Shown piece by piece: positions 9,580-20,525 of a stretch of 64,000 bases of DNA. A program made the translations under genes and the position numbers. Origin of the DNA: Duncaniella sp. (GTDB taxonomy: Bacteria; Bacteroidota; Bacteroidia; Bacteroidales; Muribaculaceae); contig JAIDCC010000098.1 in the NCBI GenBank assembly GCA_029056055.1, positions 20,321 through 84,320 of the forward strand. Direction: 5' to 3'. The stretch's first letter is position 1, and each line of letters begins with the position of its first letter. The notes beneath the pieces were generated by a model that saw nothing but the letters and a program-made list of their open reading frames with translations, did no database searches and was not told the origin of the DNA.

Positions 9580-10872
9580 TCAGAGAGGGGAGTGGCGTTT
9601 CCACAGCAAGTGGAGTATGACTCCGCGGACGGCAAGGTAGAGGGCGAAGGCGAGCCACAGCCCATGATTTTCTAAGCGTGGCGACAGAAAGAAGTATGCC
9701 GCGAAGAAGACTATCATTGCACCGCCCACTGAGAAAAGCATGTCACGGGTGCGCGTCGCGCCGATAAAGATGCCGTCCCATGTAAACGCCATAAACCCGG
9801 CCATGGGAATGACGGCAGCCCAATAGACGTAGTCTGACGCCGCATCCCGTATGCCTGCATCATCGGTCATGAAATTAAGAAGGAAGTCGCCTGCGAAAAG
9901 GTATATGACAGAAAACACCAGGGCAGTAACTGTGCCGATGCGCAGGAGCGCCCGGACGTTCTCAGACAGAGCCGCGGCATCTCGGCGACCTATGCAATTT
10001 CCGGCAATAGACTCGCCGGCGAAAGCGAAACCGTCCATGAAATAAGAAAACATGCTGAAAAACTGCATCAGAAGCAGATTGACCGCAAGAATGGCACTTC
10101 CCTGCGAGGCACCGGCACGTGTGAACCACACCGTGACACAAATCAGGCAAAGCGTGCGCAGAAGGATATTTATGTTGACCGTCGCGTAGCTGCGAAGCCC
10201 TGCGCGTTGCAGCACATTGCGGAGCGACACACGGCGCGGTTGATAGCGAAACACAATCACCAACACTCCTGCGACAGCGCCAATCCACTGGGCTGAGAGC
10301 GTGCCGTAAGCAACCCCCTCGATTTTGAGCCCGAGCCCGTAGACCAGGAAAAGACTTATCAGAATGTTGGAAACATTGATGAGTGTGGAAATCCACATCG
10401 GCGACCGAGCATCCGACTGACCGAGAAACCATCCGGTGAACGTGTAGTTGAGAAGCACGGCGGGAGCGCCCCAGATGAGAATGTAGAAATAGCGTGCGGC
10501 GTAAAGGTCGGTGCCGGAAGGGACATCCATTACGGAGAGACCCAGTCGGCAAACGATTCCCTGAAGTAAAATGAGAATAGCCGAAGCTGCCAGACTGACC
10601 GTCACCCCTCGCCAGAGCACCTGTGCCACGGCTTCGTGGTCGGAGGCTCCGTTAGCCTGCGCCGTGAGTCCGGAAGCGCCCATGCGCAGGAATGCGAATA
10701 GCCAGTAAATCATGTTGAACATCGACCCGCCTACCGCAATGGCGGCAATGAAGAGTTGGTCCCCCAAATGACCAACAATCACCACGTCGAGCAGCGAGAG
10801 CAGCGGCGTGGTGATGTTGGTGATGATTGAAGGGACAGCTATGCGGATAATATCGCGATAGATGCCTTTCAC
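9580..10872 (-). CDS. MATE family efflux transporter
   Basis: AVPSIITNITTPLLSLLDVVIVGHLG N-terminus, 12-TM-like hydrophobicity. Confidence 0.9.
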   Translation of the reverse strand: MKGIYRDIIRIAVPSIITNITTPLLSLLDVVIVGHLGDQLFIAAIAVGGSMFNMIYWLFAFLRMGASGLTAQANGASDHEAVAQVLWRGVTVSLAASAILILLQGIVCRLGLSVMDVPSGTDLYAARYFYILIWGAPAVLLNYTFTGWFLGQSDARSPMWISTLINVSNILISLFLVYGLGLKIEGVAYGTLSAQWIGAVAGVLVIVFRYQPRRVSLRNVLQRAGLRSYATVNINILLRTLCLICVTVWFTRAGASQGSAILAVNLLLMQFFSMFSYFMDGFAFAGESIAGNCIGRRDAAALSENVRALLRIGTVTALVFSVIYLFAGDFLLNFMTDDAGIRDAASDYVYWAAVIPMAGFMAFTWDGIFIGATRTRDMLFSVGGAMIVFFAAYFFLSPRLENHGLWLAFALYLAVRGVILHLLWKRHSPL

Positions 10873-10879
10873 GAATATT

Positions 10880-12865
10880 TTATTTTTTAGCTTTCATCGA
10901 CTCCCGGATGAGATAGCCGATAAGAAGGAGGTAAACGACGACGGCACGCCACTGCAGAGCTACGGGCGATGCAGACGATTCAAATTCGAAACCGGCAAAT
11001 TTTGTGAGTGCCGCAAAGACACCGAAGAGCGCGCCGCCGGCTATGAGACCCGACGAGATGAGCGTACCGCGGTCGCGACGGGCAGCATTGACAGCTTCGT
11101 TGTCGGAACGCGAACCGACATACCAAGCAATGGCACCGCCGACGAGCAGAGGAGTATTGAGGCCGAGGGGAATGAACATTCCGAGGCAGAAAGCGAGCGC
11201 GGGCACACCGAGCCAGTTGAGAAGCAGTGCGAGAATAGCACCTGCCATGTAGAGAATCCACGGAGTATCACCACCCATCATGAGCGGTTCGATAACCTTA
11301 GCCATAGCATTAGCCTGCGGTGCTACGAGAGCGTTGTCGCCGGTAAAACCGTAGACATCGTTGAGAAGCATGATGACACCGCCGACAGTAGCGGCCGACA
11401 CAAGCGTGCCGAGAAATTTCCACTGCTCCTGCTTCTTAGGGGTAGAGCCGAGCCAATAACCGATTTTCAGGTCGGTGACAAAACCGCCCGCCATGGAGAG
11501 AGCCGTACAAACCACGCCACCGATTACCATAGAGGCAACGATGCCCGACGTGCCGCTCAAACCGATAGCCACGAAAATGGCCGAAGCAATGATTAGGGTC
11601 ATAAGAGTCATGCCCGAGACCGGGTTGGAGCCGACGATTGCGATGGCATTGGCTGCCACGGTGGTAAAGAGGAACGCAATGACGGTGACAACCACCCAGG
11701 CCACGAGAGCCTGCCAGAGAGTGTTGATGACGCCAAACCAGAAGAAGAGGAGAGTGGCAACGAGAGCGATGGCCACAAAGAACACTATGTGCTTCATCGA
11801 AATGTCCTGCTGCCAACGCACCGAAGTTTCCACAGCGGCTTTACCGCCCAATTCGCGACTCGCGAGACCGACGGCACCGCGAATGATGGGCCACGACTTG
11901 ACAATACCGATGATGCCGGCCATTGCGATGCCACCGATGCCTATCAGGCGGGCGTAGTCGCTAAAGATGACCTGCGGGTCAAGCGCGGCGATTTCAGCAG
12001 AGCCATACGTGCCCATGATGGGAATAAGCACCCACCAAACGAAAAGCGAGCCGGCGGTGATGATGAACGCATACTTAAGGCCGATGATGTAACCGAGACC
12101 GAGCACGGCAGCTCCGGTGTTGCACGTCAGCATCAACTTGGTTTTCGCAGCCAGAGAAGTTCCCCATTCAGTTGCCATGGTCGACAACGTGCCGGCCCAG
12201 GCGCCGAAAGTCTCTACAACGTAATCATAGATACCGCCGATGAGCGAGGCGATGACGAGCGTTTTGGCCTGACCTTCGGTGGCCGAAGCATCCTTGCCTT
12301 TCGAAAGACCGCTTGCGAGCACCTGAGTGGTGGCGGTCGCTTCGGGGAAAGGATACTTTCCGTGCATATCCTTTACGAAATACTTACGGAACGGAATGAA
12401 GAAGAGAATGCCGAGGACACCTCCGAGGAGGGAACTGAGAAATATTTGCAGGAAGTTGACCGTGATTTCCGGATACTTGGCCTGAAGGATGTAGAGCGCG
12501 GGAAGCGTGAAAATAGCGCCGGCTACGATGACGCCCGAGCATGCGCCGATAGATTGAATCATGACATTCTGACCGAGAGCATTCTTCTTGCCGAGCGCGC
12601 CCGAAAAACCAACTGCAATAATAGCGATAGGAATAGCGGCTTCGAACACCTGACCCACCTTAAGACCGAGGTAAGCGGCGGCTGCCGAGAAAATCACTGC
12701 AAGAATCAGTCCCATGCCGACGGAGTAGGGGGTCACCTCCGGATAGTCGTGGGCAGGATGCATAATCGGCCGATAATCTTCGTCGGCCGCGAGTTCGCGG
12801 AAAGCATTTTCCGGAAGCTCCACAGGGTCAACATCGTTGTCGACGTTTACTTTGTCTTTAGACAT
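10880..12865 (-). CDS. OPT family oligopeptide transporter
   Basis: Polytopic protein; SNPVSGMTLMTLI and KYPFPEATATTQVL motifs. Confidence 0.85.
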   Translation of the reverse strand: MSKDKVNVDNDVDPVELPENAFRELAADEDYRPIMHPAHDYPEVTPYSVGMGLILAVIFSAAAAYLGLKVGQVFEAAIPIAIIAVGFSGALGKKNALGQNVMIQSIGACSGVIVAGAIFTLPALYILQAKYPEITVNFLQIFLSSLLGGVLGILFFIPFRKYFVKDMHGKYPFPEATATTQVLASGLSKGKDASATEGQAKTLVIASLIGGIYDYVVETFGAWAGTLSTMATEWGTSLAAKTKLMLTCNTGAAVLGLGYIIGLKYAFIITAGSLFVWWVLIPIMGTYGSAEIAALDPQVIFSDYARLIGIGGIAMAGIIGIVKSWPIIRGAVGLASRELGGKAAVETSVRWQQDISMKHIVFFVAIALVATLLFFWFGVINTLWQALVAWVVVTVIAFLFTTVAANAIAIVGSNPVSGMTLMTLIIASAIFVAIGLSGTSGIVASMVIGGVVCTALSMAGGFVTDLKIGYWLGSTPKKQEQWKFLGTLVSAATVGGVIMLLNDVYGFTGDNALVAPQANAMAKVIEPLMMGGDTPWILYMAGAILALLLNWLGVPALAFCLGMFIPLGLNTPLLVGGAIAWYVGSRSDNEAVNAARRDRGTLISSGLIAGGALFGVFAALTKFAGFEFESSASPVALQWRAVVVYLLLIGYLIRESMKAKK

Positions 12866-12954
12866 AATGATTGGATGATGGTAAGTAAGTTAGCAGGTCG
12901 GAAAGCGAGTCTGAAAAAATCCTCCCGTTTCCAACCTGCCTGATTGAAATTTTT

Positions 12955-14106
12955 TTACATATCGGAGAAAAATGAAGCGGGAAGCTGACGGCAATTATAC
13001 CCTGAAGCCATAGCCTCGCCATAAGCGCCGGCGGAACGCAGACAAAGGAAATCACCGCGCCTGATGTAAGGCAACAGCTCACCCTTCCCAAACACATCAG
13101 ACGACTCGCACACCGGACCTACAACGTCGTAGTGGTGCAGTTCTCCATGCGGGTCAGAGATGTTTTCAATCTTGTGGTGGGCATTGTAAAGCGCCGGGCG
13201 TATGAGGTCGGTCATTCCTGCGTCGACAATAGCGAAACGCTTGGTCTCACCCTCTTTGACGTAGATGACTCTCGTCACCAACGAGCCGCACTGCGCCACG
13301 ACAGCGCGCCCCAATTCGAAATGCAGCTTCTGACCCTGGCGCAGATGCAGATGGTTGCGGAACGTCTTGAAGTAGCCCTCGAAATCGGGAATCGGACGGC
13401 GGTCGGGATCGGAATAGTCAATACCGAGACCTCCGCCGACATTGATATCTGCAAACTTGAAACCTTTCGTCTCGAGCTCGTCCTGAAGGTCGTTGATGCG
13501 CTGGCAAAGCATAATGAACGGCTCGTGCTCGGTGATTTGCGAACCGATGTGGAAGTGGAGTCCGGTGAGATTAATGTTGTTTAAATCTCGTGCACGCTCA
13601 AGCACTTTGTCGAGCATTTTCAGCGACACGCCGAATTTGTTTTCGGCCAGTCCCGTTGTGATGTACTCGTGAGTGTGGGCATCAATGTCGGGATTAACGC
13701 GGATCGCCACACGGGCGGTCACGCCCATCGAAGAAGCGATTTGATCGATTATCTCCAGCTCTGCAAGCGATTCGACGTTGAACCAGCCGATGTGCTTTTC
13801 GAGGGCGAGCCGTATTTCTTTGTCGGTCTTTCCGACACCGGCGTAGACGATTTTGTCCGGGCGGAAACCTGCCTCGATGGCAGCCGAAATTTCGCCTCCG
13901 CTCACGGCGTCAATTCCTAATCCCGATGCCTGGATTTTGCGGAGAATAACGGGATTGGCATTAGCTTTGACGGCATAGTGAACCACGAAATTCTCATCAC
14001 GAGCCGAACGCTTGATTTCCGCCAAGGTGCGGTCAAGAAGGTTGAGGTCGTAATAATAGAACGGCGTGTCTAAATTTTTAAATTCTTCTACCGGAAATCG
14101 TGTCAT
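12955..14106 (-). CDS. lysA: Diaminopimelate decarboxylase
   Basis: PFYYYDLNLL, HYAVKANANP, GLHFHIGSQI, NVGGGLGIDY motifs. Confidence 0.95.
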   Translation of the reverse strand: MTRFPVEEFKNLDTPFYYYDLNLLDRTLAEIKRSARDENFVVHYAVKANANPVILRKIQASGLGIDAVSGGEISAAIEAGFRPDKIVYAGVGKTDKEIRLALEKHIGWFNVESLAELEIIDQIASSMGVTARVAIRVNPDIDAHTHEYITTGLAENKFGVSLKMLDKVLERARDLNNINLTGLHFHIGSQITEHEPFIMLCQRINDLQDELETKGFKFADINVGGGLGIDYSDPDRRPIPDFEGYFKTFRNHLHLRQGQKLHFELGRAVVAQCGSLVTRVIYVKEGETKRFAIVDAGMTDLIRPALYNAHHKIENISDPHGELHHYDVVGPVCESSDVFGKGELLPYIRRGDFLCLRSAGAYGEAMASGYNCRQLPASFFSDM

Positions 14107-14139
14107 TGTTGTTCCTTTTCGAAATCAGATGATACGTGG

Positions 14140-15456
14140 TTATGTGAAAAGATATTCGCTCAGGCGGTTGAGAGCCTCCACCTTATCCTCCTTACGGATG
14201 AGGAAGGAGATGTTGTAGTTGGAACCGCCGTAGCTAATCATTCTGACCGGGAGGTCTTTGAGAGCCTCCATCGCGCGGGCCTCATATCCTGTGTTGGTCC
14301 AGTCCATGTTGCCCACGACGCAGATGATTACCATGTCGCGGTCTACGGTCACAGTACCATACTGCTTGAGGTCGGCCACGATTTCAGGAAGGAAACGTTC
14401 CGAGTCGATAGTAAGCGACACACCAACCTCGCTCGTCGCAATCATATCGATAGGAGTCTTGTATTTCTCGAACGTCTCGAAGACGCGGGTGAGGAAGCCA
14501 TAGGCGAGGAGCATTCGCGAGCTCTTGATTTTGATGGCTATGACATTGTCTTTTGCAGCCACGGCCTTGATGGCGGGCTCAGTCACGTTGTTATAGATGA
14601 GCGTGCCGTGAGCCTCGGGATCCATCGTGTTTAGCAGTCTGACGGGAATGTTGTTGACCTTCGCGGGCAGCACACACGTCGGGTGAAGGATTTTCGCACC
14701 GAAGTAGGCGAGCTCGGCAGCCTCTTCAAAATGAAGTTCCGAAACGGGACGGGTGTTTTCAACGAAACGGGGGTCGTTGTTGTGCATACCGTCGATATCG
14801 GTCCAGATTTCAATCTCGTCGGCCTCAATAGCGGCTCCAATGAGCGACGCCGTGTAGTCCGACCCTCCGCGCTGAAGGTTGTCAATCTCTCCGCGGTCGT
14901 TGCGGCAGATGAAGCCCTGAGTGACGTAGATTTCCGCGTCGGCATATTTGTCGAGTAGGGGCTTGATGTTCAGACGGATATGCTTTGTATCCGGCTCTCC
15001 GTTCTGGCCTGTCTTCATGAATTCGAGAGCCGGAAGCTGTTCGGCATAGATGCCGCGCTCGTTGAGCAGGAGAACCATCATCATCACGCTCATCATTTCG
15101 CCCTGCGCGAGGATGATTTTTTCCTCGACAGGTGTGAAGGAGTCGCGTGTAGTAAACGAACGGATATAGTTAAACGTCGCCTTGATTTCTTTCAAAGCGC
15201 GTTCACGGGTTTCGTGTTTATCGTAGAGTGCCGGGATGGTCTTGAGATATTTCGACTCAAGCAGATTGATAGTCTCTTTAGCACCGTTGGGATTACCCTT
15301 ATACAGATAATCGGCAATCTCGACGAGAGCGTTGGTAGTGCCCGACATGGCCGAAAGCACTATGATGTTTTTTCCGCGGGGTGCGACAAGGTCGGCTACG
15401 TGGCGAATACGTTCGGCCGATCCGACCGATGTTCCTCCGAATTTAAGAACTTTCAT
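14140..15456 (-). CDS. lysC: Aspartate kinase
   Basis: MKVLKFGGTSVG, GGSDYTASLIGAA, ACT region. Confidence 0.92.
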   Translation of the reverse strand: MKVLKFGGTSVGSAERIRHVADLVAPRGKNIIVLSAMSGTTNALVEIADYLYKGNPNGAKETINLLESKYLKTIPALYDKHETRERALKEIKATFNYIRSFTTRDSFTPVEEKIILAQGEMMSVMMMVLLLNERGIYAEQLPALEFMKTGQNGEPDTKHIRLNIKPLLDKYADAEIYVTQGFICRNDRGEIDNLQRGGSDYTASLIGAAIEADEIEIWTDIDGMHNNDPRFVENTRPVSELHFEEAAELAYFGAKILHPTCVLPAKVNNIPVRLLNTMDPEAHGTLIYNNVTEPAIKAVAAKDNVIAIKIKSSRMLLAYGFLTRVFETFEKYKTPIDMIATSEVGVSLTIDSERFLPEIVADLKQYGTVTVDRDMVIICVVGNMDWTNTGYEARAMEALKDLPVRMISYGGSNYNISFLIRKEDKVEALNRLSEYLFT

Positions 15457-15675
15457 ACGTTGATGATTTAGGCGCTTTCACGCAATTTCGCTACAAAATT
15501 ACGAAAAAAAATCCAATCACCATACGAAAGAGTTAAATCTTTTTACAAAAAGACAACCAAAAGCCCGATTTAGGTAGATTAATGCTCTCACGAGCAAGCA
15601 ATGAGAATAAAAATGCTTGGTTTTGAGTCGGAAATCAAAAATTAGCACCATGGAAGAGGTTCCCTCTCCCGCAGC

Positions 15676-16596
15676 CTACAACAGGTCCATTCTCAAGCCT
15701 TCGTTTGCAAGAACGGTATTCGGAAAGATTTCTTTCGCCTGGTCGAGAAGCAACAGCTCTCCCTCGACATAGCGTTTTGAGAAATGACCGATAATCAATT
15801 GTTTCGCACCGGCATCGCGAGCTGTCTCGGCAGCCTGAACTGAAGTGGAGTGTCCGCGTTCGCGGGCCAGCGCAGCCAGTGAGTGGTCGTAGGTCGCCTC
15901 ATGGTAAACGGTATTGACACCGGAGATATCTTCAGCAATTTTAGCGTTCGGCATGGTGTCAGAGCAATAGGCGTAGCTCATCTGTGGGTCGGGTGCGGTC
16001 GTCAGCGCAGCGTTCGGGATGACGACACCGTTCTCCGTGACGAAGTCGGCACCATTCTTTATGTCGTTAAGTCGGGCGACAGGGATATTATGAAATTTCA
16101 CCATATCGCCGATGAGATGACGCGGTTTCGGCTTTTCCTCAAACACGAATCCTGTGCAGTCAATTCTGTGATAGAGCGGGAAGGTCCTGACAGTAATGCC
16201 ATTGTCTTCGTAAATCACTCTACGCTCACCGGGCGTCAGTTCGTCATAGATGATTTCGAAAGGCGACTGGCGGCAAAAGTAGTCTGTCACCTGCTTCAGA
16301 ATTTTCGCTCCTTCCTTAAAGACATGTATCGTGACAGCTCCACCCGTCTGGTGCAAGCCCATAGTGGAAAGCAGACCGGGCAACCCGAACACATGGTCGC
16401 CGTGTAGATGAGAAATGAAAATGTGGCTGAGACGGTTGAATTTAAGTCCCATTTTCCTGAAGGAAGTCTGCGCCCCTTCGCCGCAGTCAATCATAAAGAG
16501 TTTGTCGCGGAAATCAATCACCTGACACGACGGCTGGTGTCGTGCCGAGGGAGTTGCCGAGCCGCAACCGAGGATATTTACTCTGAATTTTGCCAT
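15676..16596 (-). CDS. rnz: Ribonuclease Z
   Basis: FISHLHGDHVFGLPG, LIGDMVKF, GHFSKRY motifs. Confidence 0.93.
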   Translation of the reverse strand: MAKFRVNILGCGSATPSARHQPSCQVIDFRDKLFMIDCGEGAQTSFRKMGLKFNRLSHIFISHLHGDHVFGLPGLLSTMGLHQTGGAVTIHVFKEGAKILKQVTDYFCRQSPFEIIYDELTPGERRVIYEDNGITVRTFPLYHRIDCTGFVFEEKPKPRHLIGDMVKFHNIPVARLNDIKNGADFVTENGVVIPNAALTTAPDPQMSYAYCSDTMPNAKIAEDISGVNTVYHEATYDHSLAALARERGHSTSVQAAETARDAGAKQLIIGHFSKRYVEGELLLLDQAKEIFPNTVLANEGLRMDLL

Positions 16597-16621
16597 GAAG
16601 ACAGAAGGAAAAGGGGAAAGT

Positions 16622-16649
16622 GTGAGGCGGACGCGATTGTCCGCCTCAC
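16622..16649 (-). terminator. Hairpin between galK and rnz
   Basis: GTGAGGCGGAC-GCGATT-GTCCGCCTCAC perfect 11-bp stem; weak T tract. Confidence 0.4.
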
Positions 16650-16681
16650 TGATTAGGTCTTTTGTGCCGGTCTGACGGGGA

Positions 16682-17824
16682 TTATTCCTCTATGCGGCGA
16701 GCGCCGTCTGAAACGACCACATCATAGATTTTGGGAGCGTGGCCATATTTTTCGGCAAACTTGGCGGTCACGGTCTCGATAAATTTCGGATAGACCTCGT
16801 CGCTGACAAGGTTGATGGTGCAGCCGCCGAAGCCGCCGCCCATGATGCGAGAACCGGTGACACCACATTCGCGGGCGATGTCGTTGAGATAGTCGAGTTC
16901 CTCGCAGCTCACCTCATAGTCCTTCGAGAGACCATTGTGAGTGGCATACATCATTTTGCCGACGGTCTCAATGTCGCCGCGACCGAGTGCGTCGCAGACG
17001 TCGAGCACGCGCTCCTTCTCTTCAATGACGAATTTCGCACGCGAATAGTCCTCGGCCGAGATGTCGCTCTTGGCTGCATCGAGCATCTCCATTGTGGCGT
17101 CACGGAGGGTTTCGAGACCGAGACGCTTGGCCACGCGTTCGCACGATTCGCGACGCTTGTTGTAGGGAGAGTCAACGAGCTCATGTTTCACTACAGAGTC
17201 GACGAGCACGAGCTTGTAGCCGTTGAGCACGATAGGGAAGTACTCATACTCGAGCGAACGGCAGTCGAGGCGAATCAGATGGTCTTTCTTACCGAAAACG
17301 CTTGCGAACTGGTCCATGATACCGCAGTTTACGCCGCAGTAGTTGTGTTCGGTCGACTGGCCGATTTTGGCAAGCTCAAACTTCTCGATAGTGTTGTTGT
17401 TGAAGAGGTCGTTGAGCGCGAAAGCGAAGCACGACTCAAGAGCTGCCGACGAAGAGAGGCCTGCGCCAAGAGGCACATTGCCGTCGAAAACGGCATCGAA
17501 GCCTTTCACTACAAACCCGCGCTTGATTGTCTCGCGGCATACACCGAACACGTAGCGCGCCCACTGCTGCGAGGGTGCGTCTTCTTCGTTGAGACCGAAG
17601 GTTACTTCCTCGTCGAAGCCGATAGAGTAGAGGCGCACCTTGTCGGTGCCGTTGGGACGGATTTCGGCCATGATGACCTTGTCGATTGCACCGGGAAACA
17701 CGAAGCCACCGTTGTAGTCAGTGTGCTCGCCGATAAGGTTGATGCGGCCGGCCGAAGCATAGAATATGCCGTCGCCTCCGAAATGCTTTTCAAAGGCGCT
17801 GTGGATAGTAGATTTAAGAGACAT
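16682..17824 (-). CDS. galK: Galactokinase
   Basis: GRINLIGEHTDYNGG, GAGLSSSAALE, MGGGFGGC motifs. Confidence 0.95.
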   Translation of the reverse strand: MSLKSTIHSAFEKHFGGDGIFYASAGRINLIGEHTDYNGGFVFPGAIDKVIMAEIRPNGTDKVRLYSIGFDEEVTFGLNEEDAPSQQWARYVFGVCRETIKRGFVVKGFDAVFDGNVPLGAGLSSSAALESCFAFALNDLFNNNTIEKFELAKIGQSTEHNYCGVNCGIMDQFASVFGKKDHLIRLDCRSLEYEYFPIVLNGYKLVLVDSVVKHELVDSPYNKRRESCERVAKRLGLETLRDATMEMLDAAKSDISAEDYSRAKFVIEEKERVLDVCDALGRGDIETVGKMMYATHNGLSKDYEVSCEELDYLNDIARECGVTGSRIMGGGFGGCTINLVSDEVYPKFIETVTAKFAEKYGHAPKIYDVVVSDGARRIEE

Positions 17825-17856
17825 TTTGCGTATGGGGTGTTAAGTGAAAAACTGTT

Positions 17857-18762
17857 TTAGAACATCTTGTCGGGATAGGTGCCGTCGGCATGGAGAGCTG
17901 CAAGCTTCTCGACAACGCCGGGGCGGTCTGCCGAGTAGGTCACGCCAAACCACTTCGAATCGGTGTCGAGCACCTTGACAGTTGCCTCGCCGTTCTTGAT
18001 GAGCGTGTCGATGACGAGGGGAATGAAAAATTCGCTCTTGGGCACAGAAATCTTCTCGTCGAGGAAGTGACGGAACTCGCGGTCGGAGTAGTCGAAATAG
18101 TCGGGTGTGAAACCCCAGAGATTCATCGACACGGGGGTGTTGGGCTCGAGCTTCTGCTCCTTGCCCTCCTCGTCGGTAAAGACGATTGAGCCGTCGGGAG
18201 CGTAGGAGATAGCTGTGCGCTCGACTACACCGGTGAGAAGGCCGTCGTCAGAGGTGGAGCAAACGCCGCGCGAAACAGAGCCGTTCTCGGTCATGGTGTT
18301 GCCTACGCGGAAACCTACCATAGAGTAGTCGCCCTTGCGGTCGCGGGGACGCATGAGGTCTTCGGCAATGACGCGGAAAGCGTCACGGCCGTAGAAATCG
18401 TCGGCATTGATGACGGCAAAGGGTTCTTTTATCACCTCGCTGCCCATCAGTACGGCATGGTTTGTGCCCCAGGGTTTCGTGCGGTCAGCCGGACAAGTGT
18501 AGCCTTCGGGGAGCTTGTCGGTGCTCTGGAATACTACTTCTACGGGGATGTGACCTTCATACTTCGAAAGAATTTTGTCGCGGAAGTCCTGCTCGAAATC
18601 CTTGCGGATGACGAACACTACCTTGCCGAATCCGGCCTGAATTGCATCATAGATTGAATAATCCATAATGGTCTGACCCTGAGGGCCCAGGGGGTCGAGT
18701 TGCTTAAGACCGCCGTAACGGCTGCCCATACCGGCTGCGAGCACAAAAAGAGTGGGTTTCAT
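17857..18762 (-). CDS. Sugar nucleotidyltransferase (NTP_transferase)
   Basis: LFVLAAGMGSRYGGLKQLDPLGPQGQTIMDYSIYDA. Confidence 0.85.
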   Translation of the reverse strand: MKPTLFVLAAGMGSRYGGLKQLDPLGPQGQTIMDYSIYDAIQAGFGKVVFVIRKDFEQDFRDKILSKYEGHIPVEVVFQSTDKLPEGYTCPADRTKPWGTNHAVLMGSEVIKEPFAVINADDFYGRDAFRVIAEDLMRPRDRKGDYSMVGFRVGNTMTENGSVSRGVCSTSDDGLLTGVVERTAISYAPDGSIVFTDEEGKEQKLEPNTPVSMNLWGFTPDYFDYSDREFRHFLDEKISVPKSEFFIPLVIDTLIKNGEATVKVLDTDSKWFGVTYSADRPGVVEKLAALHADGTYPDKMF

Positions 18763-18829
18763 TTACGTTTGAGCTATTCGTTTTATCTGATTTTTACTTT
18801 CGAGGAGAAGAGGCCGGAAAATTGCTTTG

Positions 18830-19867
18830 TCAAGCAAATTTGAATACTATAGTTTCGTCATAGTGTTCGCCGGGACGAAGCAGCGATGACGGAAATTCCG
18901 CGTGATTGGGGGCGTCGGGGAAACCCTGACATTCTATCGCCACGCCATCATAATCGTGATAGGCGTAGCCGTCGGGAGCCTGGGGACAACCCTCAAGCCA
19001 GTTGCCGGTGTAGACCTGCATACCGGGCTGCGTGGTGAGTACTTCCATCTTGATGCCCGAATCGACACCTTCGAGGAGTGCCACACTCTGAAGTTTGCCT
19101 TTCTGGTAGTCGTCTATCACCCAGCAGTGGTCGTAACCTTTGCCCACCTTGAGCGGGTGGAAATCTGCATGGATGTCTTTACCTATTTCTTTGGCTTTGG
19201 TGAAATCCATCGGCGTTCCTTCTACTGGGGCGATTTCGCCGGTGGGAATCTGGGTGTCGTCGGTAGGGAGATAGTGCGAGGCCTTGAGCGTCAGCTTATG
19301 ATTGAGCACCGTTCCCGATGTCGCGCCGTCGAGATTGAAGTAAGCGTGATTGGTGAGATTGACCACGGTGGCAGCATCTGACGTTGCTTCAAGGTGCAGA
19401 CGCAGTTCGCAGTCATCAGTCCATGTGTACGTGGCTTTGACGTAAAGCTTTCCGGGATAACCCTCCTCACCGTCCTCGGGAGAATAGCTGAACACCACAG
19501 CGTTGTCGCCCTCGGTCTTGGCTTCCCAGATGCGATTTTGAAAACCTGTCGGGCCTCCGTGAAGTGCATTCGGGCCGTTGTTGATGGCGAGCTGGTATTC
19601 CGTGCCGTCTATCGAAAATTTGCCCTTGGCAATTCGATTGGCGAAACGTCCGGGAATTTTGCCCATGCAGGGACCATCCTGAAAATAGTCGCCGGCGTTC
19701 TTATAACCGAGTGCCACCTCGGTGAGCTTCCCGTCTTTGTCGGGCACGGCAATCGAAACGATACCGGCGCCGAGTGTGGAGAGCACCACGCGCGCGCCGC
19801 GCGAATTGGTGATGGTATGGAACAGAGCTTCGCCTATCGGGGTGGAGTGGGCTGTAATGTCAATCAT
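18830..19867 (-). CDS. galM: Aldose 1-epimerase (mutarotase)
   Basis: NGPNALHGGPTGFQ, VVNLTNHAYFNLDG, VYTGNWL. Confidence 0.92.
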   Translation of the reverse strand: MIDITAHSTPIGEALFHTITNSRGARVVLSTLGAGIVSIAVPDKDGKLTEVALGYKNAGDYFQDGPCMGKIPGRFANRIAKGKFSIDGTEYQLAINNGPNALHGGPTGFQNRIWEAKTEGDNAVVFSYSPEDGEEGYPGKLYVKATYTWTDDCELRLHLEATSDAATVVNLTNHAYFNLDGATSGTVLNHKLTLKASHYLPTDDTQIPTGEIAPVEGTPMDFTKAKEIGKDIHADFHPLKVGKGYDHCWVIDDYQKGKLQSVALLEGVDSGIKMEVLTTQPGMQVYTGNWLEGCPQAPDGYAYHDYDGVAIECQGFPDAPNHAEFPSSLLRPGEHYDETIVFKFA

Positions 19868-19910
19868 GGCTGATTCTGATTTTGAGCGTTTGAGTGAGGG
19901 AAAGATTGAA

Positions 19911-20465
19911 TTAATCGAAGGTCATTTCGTCGAAGCCTGCCACGTCCAGTTCGTCTTCGTTGTAGGAATCCGAACCATAGAGTTCGTCGTCGTCAAACTC
20001 CGAATCGGCTGCCGCGCGGGCTGCCTTGGCATCTATCTCGGCGTCGAAGTCGTCAAGGTTGGTGAGCTGCTTGGGAGCATTGCCCATCTTGACCGTACAC
20101 AATGGTTCCGAAAGGTGCTTGCCGGGGTGCATCTTCTTCATTTCTATAAAGAAACTCCGGTCGGTGAAATAGTCGAACACCCAGACCAGACGCTGGCCTT
20201 CGTCTTCAATGAAATCGGAAATGGGGGTGTCGTCCATCAGATAGACGTCCTGCGAAGAATCACTTCCCATATCTTCGAGCGAAATTTCCTGCTCGCGTTC
20301 CCAATCGTCATCGCATATAAAAAACGAGCTGAGGAGATTTTTGTCGTAATCCACGCTCTCGCATATCACGTCGCGAAGCTCGCGAAACGAAGCGTCGGCA
20401 TCAATCTCTATCTCTCGTCTGAAATTGTCTACCTCGTCAGAGACGAGACGGAAAGTATATACCAT
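19911..20465 (-). CDS. pRiA4b ORF-3-like domain protein
   Basis: MVYTFRLVSDEVDNFRREIEIDADASFRELRDVI and LVWVFDYFTDRSFFIE resemble the family. Confidence 0.6.
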   Translation of the reverse strand: MVYTFRLVSDEVDNFRREIEIDADASFRELRDVICESVDYDKNLLSSFFICDDDWEREQEISLEDMGSDSSQDVYLMDDTPISDFIEDEGQRLVWVFDYFTDRSFFIEMKKMHPGKHLSEPLCTVKMGNAPKQLTNLDDFDAEIDAKAARAAADSEFDDDELYGSDSYNEDELDVAGFDEMTFD

Positions 20466-20525
20466 AATAGTGTTGAGTTTTTATCTGTGCGAAAGTAGTG
20501 ATAACTTTTCAAACTTCAAAACGAA

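Noticed and set aside
7434-9665. 743-aa antisense ORF opposite the RSH gene
   Set aside because: Covers a tRNA end and a well-supported RSH gene; no recognisable motif; long antisense ORFs are expected in this codon usage
11789-12943. 384-aa ORF antisense to the OPT transporter
   Set aside because: Shadow ORF without motifs
16739-17860. 373-aa ORF antisense to galK
   Set aside because: Shadow ORF; galK motifs are complete on the other strand
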